This document shows positions 18,677 through 28,781 of a stretch of 45,534 bases of DNA, in pieces. Origin of the DNA: Chara braunii (lineage: Eukaryota > Streptophyta > Charophyceae > Charales > Characeae); NCBI GenBank assembly GCA_003427395.1, contig BFEA01000642.1:715213-760746 (forward strand), written 5' to 3'. A model generated the notes under the pieces. That model made no database searches. It worked only from the letters and a program-made list of their open reading frames with translations, and was not told the origin of the DNA. Both the position numbers and the translations under genes were made by a program. Position 1 is the stretch's first letter; every line of letters starts with the position of its first letter.

Positions 18677-19495
18677 GTGTGCGCGCGCCAACAGGAAACT
18701 CCCACACCACGTGAGCCTATGGCAGAGGTTGCAAGGCAGCGCCTCGTTAGCTGTCCAGAGACTGTCTGTGTTAGCGTCTCTCTAGGCACTTCCCTTACAG
18801 GCGTGGTAGAAGAATTGAAAGAAAGGATGCCAACCTGGGCCAAAATGAAGAAGGAAAGTAAAGGACAACTAGTGTTAATAGATGTAGAAGTTTTTAGAAG
18901 TAGAGTAGGAGCCCTTATAGACTCAGGGGCTACGCGCAGTTATATTAGCTGTAGGGCGCTGAAGAAGCTAAGGCTAGGGTTAAAAGTCCATAAGTTAACA
19001 GACCCCATAGTCAGTGTCCTCGCAGACAACCGCACGATGCGTGTTGAGGACTATGTCGAGGGAGTCCAGGCGTATTTTCGCCTAGAGAAAGATGGGAAGG
19101 CGGAGAAGGTTCTTCATTCCCTGACTCTCCTCGTACAGAATGACCTCCCTTTTGACATAGTTCTAGGCATGGACTGGGGAGAGGCAGCAGGGGCCACACT
19201 CCATTTGAGAGAGCATGAGTGTAGGCTCCCTAGCCCGTCAGGTGAGGTTAAGAATGCCCGCTTGTTTCATGTGTCAGGAGTAGACAACTCCCTGGCACAT
19301 TGTTGTCTCAGTGCTCCCGCGTTCGCGCGATTAGTGAGAAAGGAGCAGTTAGAGGAGCAGGTCTTCGTAGCTTATGTAAGGCCTGTCACTGAGCCTAGAG
19401 AAGACACACCCATGGATCCAACCATCGCCAAGCTGCTGGAAGAGTTTAAAGACTTAGCAGAGCCGCCGACCGGAATAGTACCGCGACGGATCTAG
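18677..19495 (+). CDS. Aspartic protease region of B2 pol
   Basis: This 272-codon open frame contains the retropepsin active site in GALIDSGATRSYIS (DSG at 18920-18928), a flap-like segment (VLADNRTMRVEDYVEG), and the C-terminal LPFDIVLGMDW motif. It runs on toward RT and ends at TAG 19493. The enzyme would cut the Gag-Pol polyprotein in particles. The frame is -1 to the gag knuckle frame, so expression would need a -1 frameshift. This is the best-preserved protease in the window. Confidence 0.85.
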   Translation: MCARQQETPTPREPMAEVARQRLVSCPETVCVSVSLGTSLTGVVEELKERMPTWAKMKKESKGQLVLIDVEVFRSRVGALIDSGATRSYISCRALKKLRLGLKVHKLTDPIVSVLADNRTMRVEDYVEGVQAYFRLEKDGKAEKVLHSLTLLVQNDLPFDIVLGMDWGEAAGATLHLREHECRLPSPSGEVKNARLFHVSGVDNSLAHCCLSAPAFARLVRKEQLEEQVFVAYVRPVTEPREDTPMDPTIAKLLEEFKDLAEPPTGIVPRRI

Positions 19496-19546
19496 CACCG
19501 GATAGAGATAGAGCCTGGCAGTAGGACTCCTAAGGGAGCAGTCTAC

Positions 19547-20060
19547 ATGATGTTCTCAAAGGAGTTAGAGGAGCTGCGTAAGCAGTTAGACGAGTTCCTA
19601 GAAAAGGGTTGGATTAGGCCCAGTTCGTCTCCTTTTGGGGCACCAGTATTATTTGTCCCCAAAAAGGAGGGAGAGTTACGAATATGTATAGATTATAGGG
19701 GTCTGAATGCGATCACAGTAAAGAACGCTGAACCATTACCCAGGATAGACAATCTTTTAAATCAGGTGCAGGGTTGCAAATATTTTTTAAAGATAGATTT
19801 GAATTCTGGATATCATCAAATAGATGTCCATCCTAATGACTAGTACAAGACTGCCTTCCAGACTAGATATGGGCATTACGAGCTCATAGTGATGCCCTTT
19901 GAACTAACCAATGCGCCAACTACATTTCAGTGATGTATGAATGATTTGTTTAGGCCTTGGTTAGATAGATTCGCCGTAGTTTATTTAGACGACATTTTAG
20001 TTTTAAGTAGGACCCTCCAAGAGCATCAGGGTCATTTGAGGTCTTGGAGAAGCTGAGAGA
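19547..20060 (+). pseudogene. Reverse transcriptase core of B2
   Basis: Motifs in order are [72 protein letters not shown] and VVYLDDILV. The catalytic YLDD (19982-19993) is intact. In-frame TAG at 19841 (NPD-stop-YKTAF, where Gln is usual) and TGA at 19931 (FQ-stop-CMNDLF, where Arg is usual) interrupt it. Indels near 20040-20090 shift the frame before the connection domain. Confidence 0.85.
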
Positions 20061-20086
20061 GGCCAAACTTCAAGATCAATGCGAAG

Positions 20087-20975
20087 ATGTGCGAGTGGGC
20101 CAAGACACAAGTCTTGTACTTGGGCCACATTTTAGACCGAGATGGCATTAAGCCAGAGGACAGCAAAAGAGCGACGATTAGAGACTGGTCGACGCCTCGC
20201 ACACTTACAGAGTTGCGGTCGTTCCTAGGCCTAGCTAGCTGCTATAGGAAGTTCGTGAGGAACTTTTCGACTATCGCCGCTCCCCTTCGCCGGTTTCTAA
20301 AAAAAGAAGCAATCTGACAGTGGGATAAAGACTGTATGTCCGCGCTCAAGAAGTTAAAGCACGCGTTGATAGAGTATCCTGTCCTCAAAGTAGCAGATCT
20401 GTCCTTGCCATTTGTCGTCAACACGGACGCGAGTCCTTATGGTATAGGCGCCGTGTTACACCAAGACGACAACAATAGCTACAGCCCGTAGAGTTCATGT
20501 CAGCGAGGATGCCCTCAGAGAAGGAAGCTACCTCGACTTACGAAAGAGAACTCTACGCTCTCAGGCAGGCCTTAGAACACTGAAAGCATTACCTGCTTCG
20601 AGGCACTTCAAAGTGTATTCAGACCACGAGACTCTTAGGTGGCTGACGACACAGGCCAAAATGACACCTAAGTGGACTAGGTGGGCCGCTGAGATAGACC
20701 AATATGACTTTGAGCTCAAACCGGTCAAGGGCAAGTACAATGTGGTTGCAGATGCTCTAAGTAGGAGATCGGACTATTTTGCAGCTATAATCCACTATCT
20801 GGATATAGGGACAGACTTGCAAGAGAAAGTAAGACAAGCGTATGCGCAGGACCCTATCTATAGCGACCTCCTCAACAGAGTTAAGGAGGCCCTAGAGACA
20901 GAACCAGACTACCGCACGACAAAAGGATTGTTGTTCGAGAAGACATACATAGTAGACCGTCAATGTTCCCAATAG
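20087..20975 (+). pseudogene. RT connection and RNase H of B2
   Basis: The frame has VLYLGHILDRDGIKPED, LTELRSFLGLASCYRKF and APLRRFLKK, then TGA at 20315 where Trp is usual. RNase H motifs are VVNTDASPYGIGAVL (first Asp), STYERELYAL (Glu), VYSDHETLRWL (Asp) and NVVADALSRR (last Asp). A frameshift near 20490 and a TGA at 20581 (again at a Trp position) break it. The end, near 20960, carries a frame break also present in B1. Confidence 0.8.
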
Positions 20976-20991
20976 TGAGGAGCTCCGCAGT

Positions 20992-22119
20992 TTGATCTTA
21001 AGGGAATGCCACGATACAGAGGGACATTTCGGTTGGCAAAAGACTCTTGCCAACCTGATGCATGCGTACACATGGCCAAGAATGAAAACTTACTGCATAG
21101 AGTATGTTCACAGTTGCAAAGTTTGCCCGAGGAATAAGATAACTACGCGTGCTCCTCTAGGTCTTCTTCGACCCTTGCCCATTCCTGACCAACCTGGAGA
21201 TTCAGTCTCCATTGACTTCATGGACGTTGGTGTCAAAAGTAGGCACGACAAGAGCCAAGTCATGGTCATAGTCGATAGATTTAGCAAATATGCAGTTTTT
21301 GTTCCCCTGCTCGCAGAGGCACGCACTGAATTAGTCATTCATAAGTTTTTTTACCACTGGGTTAGTGATCACGGGATTCCGTTGTCTACAGTTAGCGATA
21401 GAGACACCCGGTTCACTAGTCAGAACTGGCAGGAACTCATGGAAGTCTATGTGTCAAAGTTGCTAATGTCGTCTGGCCGGCACCCCGAGATTAACGGTCA
21501 AACCGAACAGATGAATAAGATCCTGCAACAAGTTTTGCGTATGTATATTAGACCCGATCAAGTTCATTGGGATGAGACGTTGCCCAAGGTAGCCAGTGTC
21601 TATAATAACAGCGTGCACTTAGCCACATGTCGCACTCCCAATGAGCTGCACAAGTCCTTTAGACCGCGCAGAATGTTTGAAGGACTTAACCGGGACCAGA
21701 TTCACAGACTACCACCCGGTGCTAGAGAGTTTGCGATACAACACGAGAAGGAGTTAGCTACCATTATAGAGAACCTTGGGAAGGCCAAGCACCGAATGAT
21801 AGAACATGCTAACAAGCACCGTCGCCCGTCACAATTTCAAGTGGGCGACCTGGTCTGGGTTAAGTCCAAAGAGTTTGCTCATGAGGAAAACATCTCACAA
21901 AAGTTATTGCCCGCGTATAGAGGACCGTGGCCAGTTCTAGAAGTTAAGGGCGGAGAGGATGGGCCGTCCTACACAGTAGAGATCCCAGCACACCTCGACA
22001 CCTACCGCGTGTTTCATGCGTCAAAGTTGTTGTCATGTGTCACAAGTCAACAGTTTTCATCTAGAAGATCCATGATCCCCCAGACATGGACGGAAGGTAC
22101 GACATTGACGGCGTTGTAG
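20992..22119 (+). CDS. Integrase of B2 (catalytic residues intact)
   Basis: This 375-codon open frame runs from the HHCC zinc region (ECHDTEGHFGWQKT..CKVCPRN) through the DDE core: Asp in SIDFMDVG, Asp in VSDRDTRFTS, and Glu in EINGQTEQMN. It continues with LVWVKSKEFAHEEN, AYRGPWPVLEVKG in the GPY/F position, and VFHASKLL. It ends prematurely where a C run (five C against six in B1, near 22078) shifts the frame before the C-terminal tail. Integrase would insert element cDNA in the nucleus. Confidence 0.85.
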   Translation: MILRECHDTEGHFGWQKTLANLMHAYTWPRMKTYCIEYVHSCKVCPRNKITTRAPLGLLRPLPIPDQPGDSVSIDFMDVGVKSRHDKSQVMVIVDRFSKYAVFVPLLAEARTELVIHKFFYHWVSDHGIPLSTVSDRDTRFTSQNWQELMEVYVSKLLMSSGRHPEINGQTEQMNKILQQVLRMYIRPDQVHWDETLPKVASVYNNSVHLATCRTPNELHKSFRPRRMFEGLNRDQIHRLPPGAREFAIQHEKELATIIENLGKAKHRMIEHANKHRRPSQFQVGDLVWVKSKEFAHEENISQKLLPAYRGPWPVLEVKGGEDGPSYTVEIPAHLDTYRVFHASKLLSCVTSQQFSSRRSMIPQTWTEGTTLTAL

Positions 22120-22328
22120 GTGAAGACGTGTTTAGAACAGGAGGTAGAGGTCGTCCACAGAAGCAGTGTAAGGTCCGGTTTTCTTATCAGCAACCGGAGG
22201 ACGACCGCTGGTTTACCAAAACGGAATTTCTAGACACAGCTCCCGACATAGTTAGAGCCTACGAGAGAGATAAGAAAGGTAAAGGTCCTGACTTGGACAA
22301 AGTTATTCTCGGAGAACCTCGAATTTAG
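22086..22328 (+). CDS. Chromodomain-like C-terminal tail of B2 integrase
   Basis: This 80-codon frame begins MDGRYDIDGVVGE and continues R-GGRGRPQKQCKVRFSYQ, then DDRWFTKTEFLDTAPDIVRAYERD. Position and pattern (a strand ending in Val-Arg-Phe, a single Trp, a final helix before YERD) match a chromodomain, but the usual W-K-G-Y and T-W-E-P signatures are absent. B1 and D carry the same variant. It is cut off from the integrase frame by a 1-nt loss. Confidence 0.65.
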   Translation: MDGRYDIDGVVGEDVFRTGGRGRPQKQCKVRFSYQQPEDDRWFTKTEFLDTAPDIVRAYERDKKGKGPDLDKVILGEPRI

Positions 22329-22339
22329 GCCGGCGGGAG

Positions 22340-23303
22340 TGAAACGGTATTCACCTGCTAGCAGTAGCCAATGCAGATCCAAGGGCTCGATACCTAGACT
22401 TTACATTACCTGTGTATATTACCTGTGTCGACCCCGAGAGTTGAACCCGTGACTTGTGTATTCGTAACAGTTGGTAGGCAGGCCTAGGGTCCGTAGGTTG
22501 TAGGGGTTTGATCTGTAGACCTGTCGGATATAGGTCTCAGGGAGTTCTTGAAGTCGTAGCTGTAGGACTTCTGAAAGGTCAAGGTCGTAACTGCTACGGT
22601 CCTGAAAGGTCAAGGTCGTAGCTGCTGCATTATTCGAAAGGCCAGGACTACAAACTTCCGGAAGGTCCCAGTAGTGGCCTTTCGAAGTTGGCTCACGTCT
22701 AGACAGAGGCAAGTGGGCAAGTGGTGAAGTCCACCCTTGCTGAGTTAGCGGTACCAGTCCCAGTCAGTCCTAGTCCAGTCAAGCAAGTACCATATGGGAT
22801 TGTGTGCACCACGGGCATGGGAAAGGGGCAGACCAACGAGTTACAAAAGTATAAATCAAGAGGCAACACCCAACCATTCATTCATTCCTGTGTAAGCCAT
22901 GCGGAAGCGCTGCCACAACGACTTGTGCGAGGTGGTCTACAATATGCCTGAAGACGAAGTGGGCGAGAAGGAGAGCTTAGCCATAGCGGTAGAGGTAGTA
23001 GCGGNCATAGCCGCCAGAGCTAGGAGAAAACTGTAGGGTGTGCATGTGTGTGGGTACAGTGTGTCGCGTGTGGGATATCCAGGGTGACCCTAAGTTGCAT
23101 GTGTGTGAACAGCAGAGTAGGGCGCAATGACGAACAGGGAGTTGTACAGGCGCTGATGCGCCATAGCCATCTGAAGCGAGCTTGTATCTGAATTGTGTTC
23201 TTGGTTACCATATCTTTGAGTTTTGAGTGGGTGTTTGTCGTCGGTTTGCTGTGCTACCTGTTTACATGCATGAGAAGTGTAAAAGAAAGCGAGTCTGATT
23301 GCA
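22340..23303 (+). repeat. LTR 2 of family B (3' LTR of B2)
   Basis: It has the same TG..CA boundaries as LTR 1, a TATAAA box at 22850-22855, and the TTCGAAAGGCCA inverted repeat. It carries a 31-bp tandem duplication (22571-22601, then from 22602) missing from LTR 1. There is one N at 23005. Divergence from LTR 1 is a few percent by eye. The sequence after the CA end is the rest of the E LTR. Confidence 0.85.
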
Positions 23304-24143
23304 ACAACCTTTGTTTGAACTTGAACGCCAGGGTCTGGCACGTTTTGGCATTGGCAAGAGCAGCCTCCTGGACGGGCCAGCAGTATATAAGACTGGCCCT
23401 ACAGGCTGCAGGTGGTCACAAGGTAGTTCATAGGGACTTCCCAGGCACTTCACGTGCAGGAGGCAGGAGGCAGTCTTCAGGATTTGGCAGCAGCACTCTG
23501 GAGGAGCGCTGCAGNAGTAGTAGTAGCGTTAGCAGTAGTCTTCAGCGCTGGGCGCTATTAGGAGCTAGAGTAGCGTTGGAGAGTGAGAGATGGTTGGCGG
23601 AGGCCAGGGAGACTTACCTGTGGCGCCATAACTCCAGCTTCGTCTTCGATGTACCTGCAACAAGGCGCCACCTTCACAGGTTAGAGAGAGAGTTGTTCTT
23701 CTTCCTCTTCTAAGTCTACCATCTCTCCCTCACCCTCTCGCTACCTAACTTCTCAGTATCTGCAGATTAGGAGAGAGAGAGAAAAATTGGTGACTTTGGG
23801 ACTTGACGACATTTGGATCCAGACTCGACATTGCGATTGAGACATTTGACGAGGGACTATTTGGGACCTGTGCCGAAGACTTGGTGTTGACGACATTCTC
23901 ATCTCCCCCGTCTTCTTCGTCTGATCCCCTCTTCTTCATCTGTGTATGGTCTAGACCTGGTGCATTTTCCCTATGTGTAGCGCCAGGCCCTTCACACCTT
24001 GCAATGATGATGATATATGTTGGTTCTACAATGCGGCATTGATTGGGTTGATCATTGGTATTTTAGCCTTCTGCTGCGCTATCTTGTACTATGTGAGAGA
24101 GGTCGGTTCTTGTTCTGTCTGTACCGTTACAGTATGTGACGGT
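23304..24143 (+). repeat. 5' LTR of element E, part 2
   Basis: It matches 36745-37475 in the same orientation: CTTTG-TTGAACTT, TCTGGCAC-TTTTGGC, a TATATAA box at 23394-23400, GGCTGCAGGTGGTCAC, and the GATGATGATATATGTTGG block at 24004-24023. The last 120 bp (24024-24143) are absent from the 3' copy. It ends just before a primer site. The terminal GTATGTGACG is a near mirror of the TGTGGCATAC start; a final CA appears to have changed. There is an N at 23515. Confidence 0.7.
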
Positions 24144-24144
24144 T

Positions 24145-24156
24145 TGGTATCGGAGC
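24145..24156 (+). promoter_or_regulatory. Primer binding site of element E
   Basis: TGGTATCGGAGC follows the E LTR end. It carries the same one-base departure from the plant initiator tRNA-Met complement as in B2 and D. Its + orientation agrees with the gag of element E. Confidence 0.7.
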
Positions 24157-24683
24157 GGACCTCTCAATCAGAGGATCCGCCCAATCAAGTAGCCACCTTG
24201 CTTGATCTACTGATTGTTGATTGATTGATTGATTGTTTATTAGTAAATCAAGTAGGACTTCGTCAAATCTCTACAATTTTTTAAATTTTATTTTTTTCTC
24301 TTTTTCGCAACTTCGGATATTAGAATTTCATTTTCTGTTTCACTCTGGGCAGATTAGGTGAACTAGGAAGGTTGTCAGATTCTCAGATTTTTTTTTTTTT
24401 TTTTTTTGTAAACACACGCCCTCGTCAGTGCTAGTGGTGCTGATAAGAGCAGATACCACTAACACCTGAGGGGAGGTGCCATAGATTGGATCTATTCTTT
24501 TCTTCGCGCAATTTTTTTTTTCAAGATCGCAGTTTTTTTTTTAAGTCGAAACTTTGCGGAACCTTGCCTAGATCTCGCTCATAGTACTCCTCTGAAATGC
24601 CTCACTCATAGCTGATCGACAGATATACAAAAAAAAAGGGGGGTGATCCTCTTCTTTTATTTTTTATTTTTATTTTATTCTGT
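24157..24683 (+). other. Leader of element E, first part
   Basis: AT-rich untranslated DNA with a TTGA microsatellite (about 24216-24236), several T runs and an A-run near 24629. No coding frame. It ends at CTGT, the target site of element D; the leader resumes at 33736. Confidence 0.55.
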
Positions 24684-25762
24684 TGCAAGGAAAATAAGTA
24701 ACAGCGAGATGACAATACCAGATCACACCATCACATTGAAAGCCAAATAGTAACACCGTGTCAAGAGAGCAGCATTGCACCAATAATACACCAATGGAGG
24801 TTCGTAGCACTGAAAACCAATGTTCATGGAGAGCATACTCTCTCCTCNGGTTCGTAGCACTGAAAACCAATGTTCATGGAGAGCATACTCTCTCCTCCCA
24901 ACACAAGAGTCCAGTTCCTTCACACTCACACTTGGCGCTCAGCACCCAGCCTACTACACAGCTACTACAGACTACAAAAAGACAATGCAACAGTTGACAT
25001 CGGCGACAGCCCGAAGTACTTGAAGATGTCGCCCATGCAGACCATCGCCAATACAAGGCAAGTGCCCTCACATCATCATCATCATCATCATCCTTCACCT
25101 ATCCCCTGACTACACCCACGTCTGTCCTCTGTTTCACCCGAAGACCACCCTTGCGCTTCACTGTAGTCCAAGCCCACCAGCTATGGTGGCTGGGCTGTGG
25201 CGCTGCCCTCAGCAGCGCCCTCCTCCTCTGCACGACCGCACGTGCTGCACCTCGCCACTCAGCACTAGCAGCAGCCTACGAGCATGAGCTCCAGCAGCGC
25301 TGCCGCCATCATGCGAGTGCCTGAATGCGGCTGCCTGGCCAGAGCTCTTTCCTTTATGGAAGAGAGCTGGCCAGCTCTCGCAGCCTGGCTGGGCTGGGCT
25401 GGGCCCAGAAGCTTCCGGAAGGCCCCAGGAGGCTGCCTGGATGCAGCAGCTACTAGGCTGTTGGGCCTCGTTCGGTTGGGCGCCCAACTGTCTCTGTATG
25501 AGGTTGCGAATCACGCCCAGGGCCTGCATTCTTTGGAAAGACCCGGTAGGCCGTGGAAATGTCTTCGGTGCTCGGCCTGTGTTTCTTTCAACCAACTGGC
25601 GCATCGCAACTGCCTGGACCCCAAATATGAAATTGACAGTCGAGGGCCTCTCGCAAAAAGCCAGGCCCGCCTTCACTTAGGGCGGGCACCTCCGCCTTCA
25701 CTTAGGGCGGGTAAGGCTGCAAACAGGGTCCCATAGGCCTACCGAGGACCCTGATCCTCGCA
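24684..25762 (-). repeat. 3' LTR of element D (left copy)
   Basis: Begins TGCAAGG and ends CTCGCA on the + strand; in element orientation it starts TGCGAGGATC and ends CCTTGCA. It contains a 49-bp tandem duplication around a single N (24799-24847, N 24848, 24849-24897) and a CAT/ATC microsatellite near 25068-25092. It matches 32648-33731 with a few percent differences by eye. Confidence 0.9.
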
Positions 25763-25776
25763 TTCCCTCCTCCTTT
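25763..25776 (-). promoter_or_regulatory. Polypurine tract of element D
   Basis: On the minus strand AAAGGAGGAGGGAA directly precedes the TG of the 3' LTR, the place where second-strand synthesis is primed. It confirms the LTR boundary and the element orientation. Confidence 0.85.
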
Positions 25777-25802
25777 ACTTCGTGAGTCCTCCAAGAAGTG
25801 TC

Positions 25803-26615
25803 TCATTCTGCAGGCATCTTCCCCTTGAGTGCTCTTTCATAGCCTGCGATGACTTGAGGTTCTGTTCTCATGAGTTCTTCTTGTGTGAACCACTTGCCTT
25901 CTTTAGGATCCAGATGATGTCTGAAGCTCACACGATACTGCATTCTCGGTTTAGGAGGTCGCCCTCTGCCTGATGGTCGAGGAACAGGCATCACTCGATG
26001 CTCGATGATCTGGTCAATGTCGATTTCGCCATCCATGGTTGGGGGCAGCATCGATCTTCTGGAAGGAAACTGCTCAGTGGCTGCGAAAGGTGCCAACTTG
26101 GAGGCATGAAACACTGGGTAGGTGCGTAGGTGTGCAGGAATACGGATCACGTATGAAGGCCCATCAGGTTGATCCCCTACAACGTCTAAGATCTCCCAGG
26201 GCCCGAAATACAGTGGGATCAGTTTTCTGGATATCCCCAACTCCTGACCTAATTCAGATGACTTTACCCAGACTCGTTTACCTACCTGAAAGTTAGAGGG
26301 CCGTCTATGCTTACTCTCAGATGTAATCATAGCATCTTGAGACTTCCTAATATGTTCAATGGCCTGCTGCAGCATCTGTTCATATTTGACAGCAAACTCT
26401 ATGCTGCCAGGTGCTGCAGTGGAGTGTCTTTCTGGTAGTAGAAAGTCCAATGCACTTTTGGGCTTCCAACCAAGATGTAACTGGTTGGGAGTCATACCGG
26501 TTGTACTGTGCACAACATTGTTATACAAGCTGACGACGAGAGGTAACTTCTCGTCCCTGTCATCCTGACTTGGCTTAATGTAATGCCGAAGCAGGTGTTG
26601 TACTACCCGGTTCAT
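25803..26615 (-). CDS. Integrase C-terminal half and chromodomain-like tail of D
   Basis: A 270-codon open frame continuing the integrase after the catalytic Glu region (SNGQAEQMN). It carries HYIKPSQDDRDEKLP, YNNVVHSTTGMTPNQLHLG, QVGKRVWVKSSELG, a YFGPWEILDVVG segment in the GPY/F position, and VFHASKLAPF. The tail (IDIDQIIEHRV, SGRGRPPKPRMQYRVSF, EGKWFTQEELMRTEPQVIAGYE) is the same diverged chromodomain-like variant as in B2. It is in the same frame as the upstream pol pieces; TAG at 26637 separates it from them. Confidence 0.8.
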   Translation of the reverse strand: MNRVVQHLLRHYIKPSQDDRDEKLPLVVSLYNNVVHSTTGMTPNQLHLGWKPKSALDFLLPERHSTAAPGSIEFAVKYEQMLQQAIEHIRKSQDAMITSESKHRRPSNFQVGKRVWVKSSELGQELGISRKLIPLYFGPWEILDVVGDQPDGPSYVIRIPAHLRTYPVFHASKLAPFAATEQFPSRRSMLPPTMDGEIDIDQIIEHRVMPVPRPSGRGRPPKPRMQYRVSFRHHLDPKEGKWFTQEELMRTEPQVIAGYERALKGKMPAE

Positions 26616-26639
26616 CTGTTCTGCTTGGCCATTTGACTA

Positions 26640-27812
26640 AGAGTGATTCCCTGAAGTCATTTGGAGTTTGGTGCTCATCTGTTCAGCAGTTGACTGCCAC
26701 AGTTCACTTGTGAATCTTACATCCCTATCGCTAACGATGGATGTAGGCAAACCAAAGTCTCGTATCTAATTATCTATAAACAGTTTGATGACGTAGTCAG
26801 TTTTAGCTGTTTCTAGCATGGCAATCAGTCTTGCGTACTTAGTAAAACGGTCCACTATAACAAAGATATGTCTCTTTCCAGACTTGCTGGTCACAAGGGT
26901 GTCCATGAAATCCATGGACACACTCTGACCTGGTCCTTCAGGAATCGACAAGGGCTTGATCAGCCCAAGCGGAGCCTGAGTCCTTGGTTTGTCTCTTTGG
27001 CAAACCTGGCAGGTTTCAACATAGCGTTTTGCATCTATCATCATAGAAGGCCACCATAATCTTTGTACTAAGTTCACTGATGTCTTTTTGTAGCCAAAAT
27101 GACCAGTTGCATCGTGACATTCTCCTAAAAGTAAACTATGCAACGACTCACTACTGGGAACACACAACCTTTTATTCCCTGGCTTCTCAAGAAACAGCAA
27201 GCCGTCTACCATCGTAAATTCGTCCAAAGTCTTTTTATCCTTTGCCTTGAATCTACGAATGATCTCGGACACAACTAGATCTTGCTGATAGGCATCCACC
27301 AATGATCGAGTCAAATCGCTAGATATGCCAAACTTTGTTACTAGTGCCCCCAGATAATCTGCCCTTCTTGATAGCGCATCAGCCACCTTGTTGTACGTAC
27401 CCTTGATAGGGTCAAGTTGATAGTCATACATGTCTATCACTTGAATCCATCTCTTGAGTGTGTCCGACAACACAGGCTGTGTCTTAATTCAGCGCAAAGT
27501 CTCATGGTCCGACCTCACATAGAAGAATCTTCCTAGGAGGTAGTGTCTCCAATGAACTAGCGCTCGGTACAGGGCGTAGAGCTCTCTCTCATAAGTGGAC
27601 TTAGCTAACTTTTGAGAAGGCATCTTTTTACTCATGTACTCGATCGGTCTCAAATTTGGCCCCTCCTGTTGCGCAAGGACCGCGCCTATGCCATATTGGC
27701 TGGCGTCTGTGGTCACAACAAACGGCTTGTCAGGATCCGAAAGTTTGAGAACTTCGTAGTGTGTCAGAGCATACTTCAATTTCCTGAAGCTTGCTTCACA
27801 CTCTTCAGTCTA
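26640..27812 (-). pseudogene. RNase H and integrase N-terminus/core of D
   Basis: The segments share one frame. RNase H has TTDASQYGIGAVL, STYERELYALYRAL, VRSDHETLR and KVADALSRRADYL. Integrase has ECHDATGHFGYKKT..CQVCQRD, the first Asp in SMDFMDTLV, and the second in VSDRDVRFTS. Stops are TAG at 27810, TGA at 27489 (LR-stop-IKTQP, where Trp is usual), TAG at 26766 and TAG at 26637. Each could arise from Gln or Trp codons by one C-to-T or G-to-A change. Confidence 0.8.
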
Positions 27813-28661
27813 CTCCCAAGGGGTGTCAAGTCGAGTTAGATCTGTTAATGGGGAAGCTATAGTACTATAGTTTTTCACAAACGGACGATAATAGTCCGTC
27901 ATCCCCAAAAACGATCTGACCTCAGTAACAGTCTGAGGTCTAGGCCAGTCACGTATGCTGGCCACCTTCACATCTTCCGGCCTCAATCCATCTGCTGAAA
28001 TTTCATGACCCAAGTACAAGATCTTGGTGCGACCAAACTCGCATTTATCCAAGTTTATCTTGCACTGGTGCTGTCTTAGGAGACCTAGCACTGTTTTCAA
28101 GTGCTCAGCGTGCTCCTCTACAGTCCTACTAAAGATGAGAATATCGTCGAGGTACACGACGATAAACTTGTCCAAGTAGTCATGAAAAATCCTGTTCATC
28201 GCGTGCTGGAACGTACCAGGCGCATTGCATAGGCCAAAAGGCATTACCACAAACTTGTACAGACCGTACCTGGTCTGAAATGCGGTTTTGTGCTGATCCT
28301 TAGGTCTAACGACAATTTGATGGTATCCGGACTTCAAATCTATCTTTGTAAGGCATCGGCATCCCTGCACTCTATCCAAGAGGTCGTCAATGCGGGGTAG
28401 GGGATCCGCGTTCTTAACGGTGATGGAATTGAGGCCCCTATAGTCAATGCACATCCTTAATGGACCTCCCTTCTTTGGAACAAATAAGACTGGCGCACCG
28501 TAAGGGGAGGTACTAGGCTGTATCCATCCCTTCTCTATGAGCTCCTTGAGCTGGCAGCGAAGCTCATCTAACTCCGCGGGATACATCCTATAGATTCGTC
28601 CTCTAAGCACCTTACTACCTGGGACAATTTCTATCGCATGTAGAACCTCCCTTTCCAACAC
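27810..28661 (-). CDS. Reverse transcriptase of element D (catalytic box intact)
   Basis: This 283-codon frame holds the full [77 protein letters not shown] (YLDD at 28143-28154), ILYLGHEISADGLRPEDVKV, VTEVRSFLGMTDYYRPF and ASPLTDL. Nothing catalytic is missing. The frame is continuous with the protease upstream (TAG at 28782 and TAA at 28692 intervene) and ends at TAG 27810. The first Met is internal to pol. Confidence 0.9.
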   Translation of the reverse strand: MLEREVLHAIEIVPGSKVLRGRIYRMYPAELDELRCQLKELIEKGWIQPSTSPYGAPVLFVPKKGGPLRMCIDYRGLNSITVKNADPLPRIDDLLDRVQGCRCLTKIDLKSGYHQIVVRPKDQHKTAFQTRYGLYKFVVMPFGLCNAPGTFQHAMNRIFHDYLDKFIVVYLDDILIFSRTVEEHAEHLKTVLGLLRQHQCKINLDKCEFGRTKILYLGHEISADGLRPEDVKVASIRDWPRPQTVTEVRSFLGMTDYYRPFVKNYSTIASPLTDLTRLDTPWE

Positions 28662-28781
28662 GCCTGTGGGCTCCTCAAAAAGGTCTGAATATTAAGCGAC
28701 GACTTTTTCTATCTCTGGGGGTGATTTAATGGCCTCCCCTTTCTCGGAGACAAATACTAGATACATTCCCTCCTCGCGATT

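Larger units (their letters stand above)
14508..23303 (+). mobile_element. Element B2: near-complete but broken Ty3/gypsy element
   Basis: The order is LTR 1, primer site, leader, gag with CCHC, protease, RT, RNase H, integrase, chromodomain-like tail, purine-rich GGCCGGCGGGAG and LTR 2. Catalytic motifs of protease (DSG), RT (YLDD) and integrase (D,D,E) are intact in the DNA, but several stops and indels break pol. The truncated B1 lies immediately upstream and shares LTR 1, giving an internal-LTR-internal-LTR tandem. Confidence 0.85.

Noticed and set aside
25068-25109. Poly-His coding stretch
   Set aside because: It is the CAT/ATC microsatellite of the D LTR; its length differs between the two LTRs and there is no supporting gene.
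25209-25736. 150-155-codon frames on both strands of the D LTR (also at 33178-33645)
   Set aside because: They overlap each other antisense in GC-rich LTR DNA and have no domain motifs. Their presence in two copies is explained by LTR duplication.
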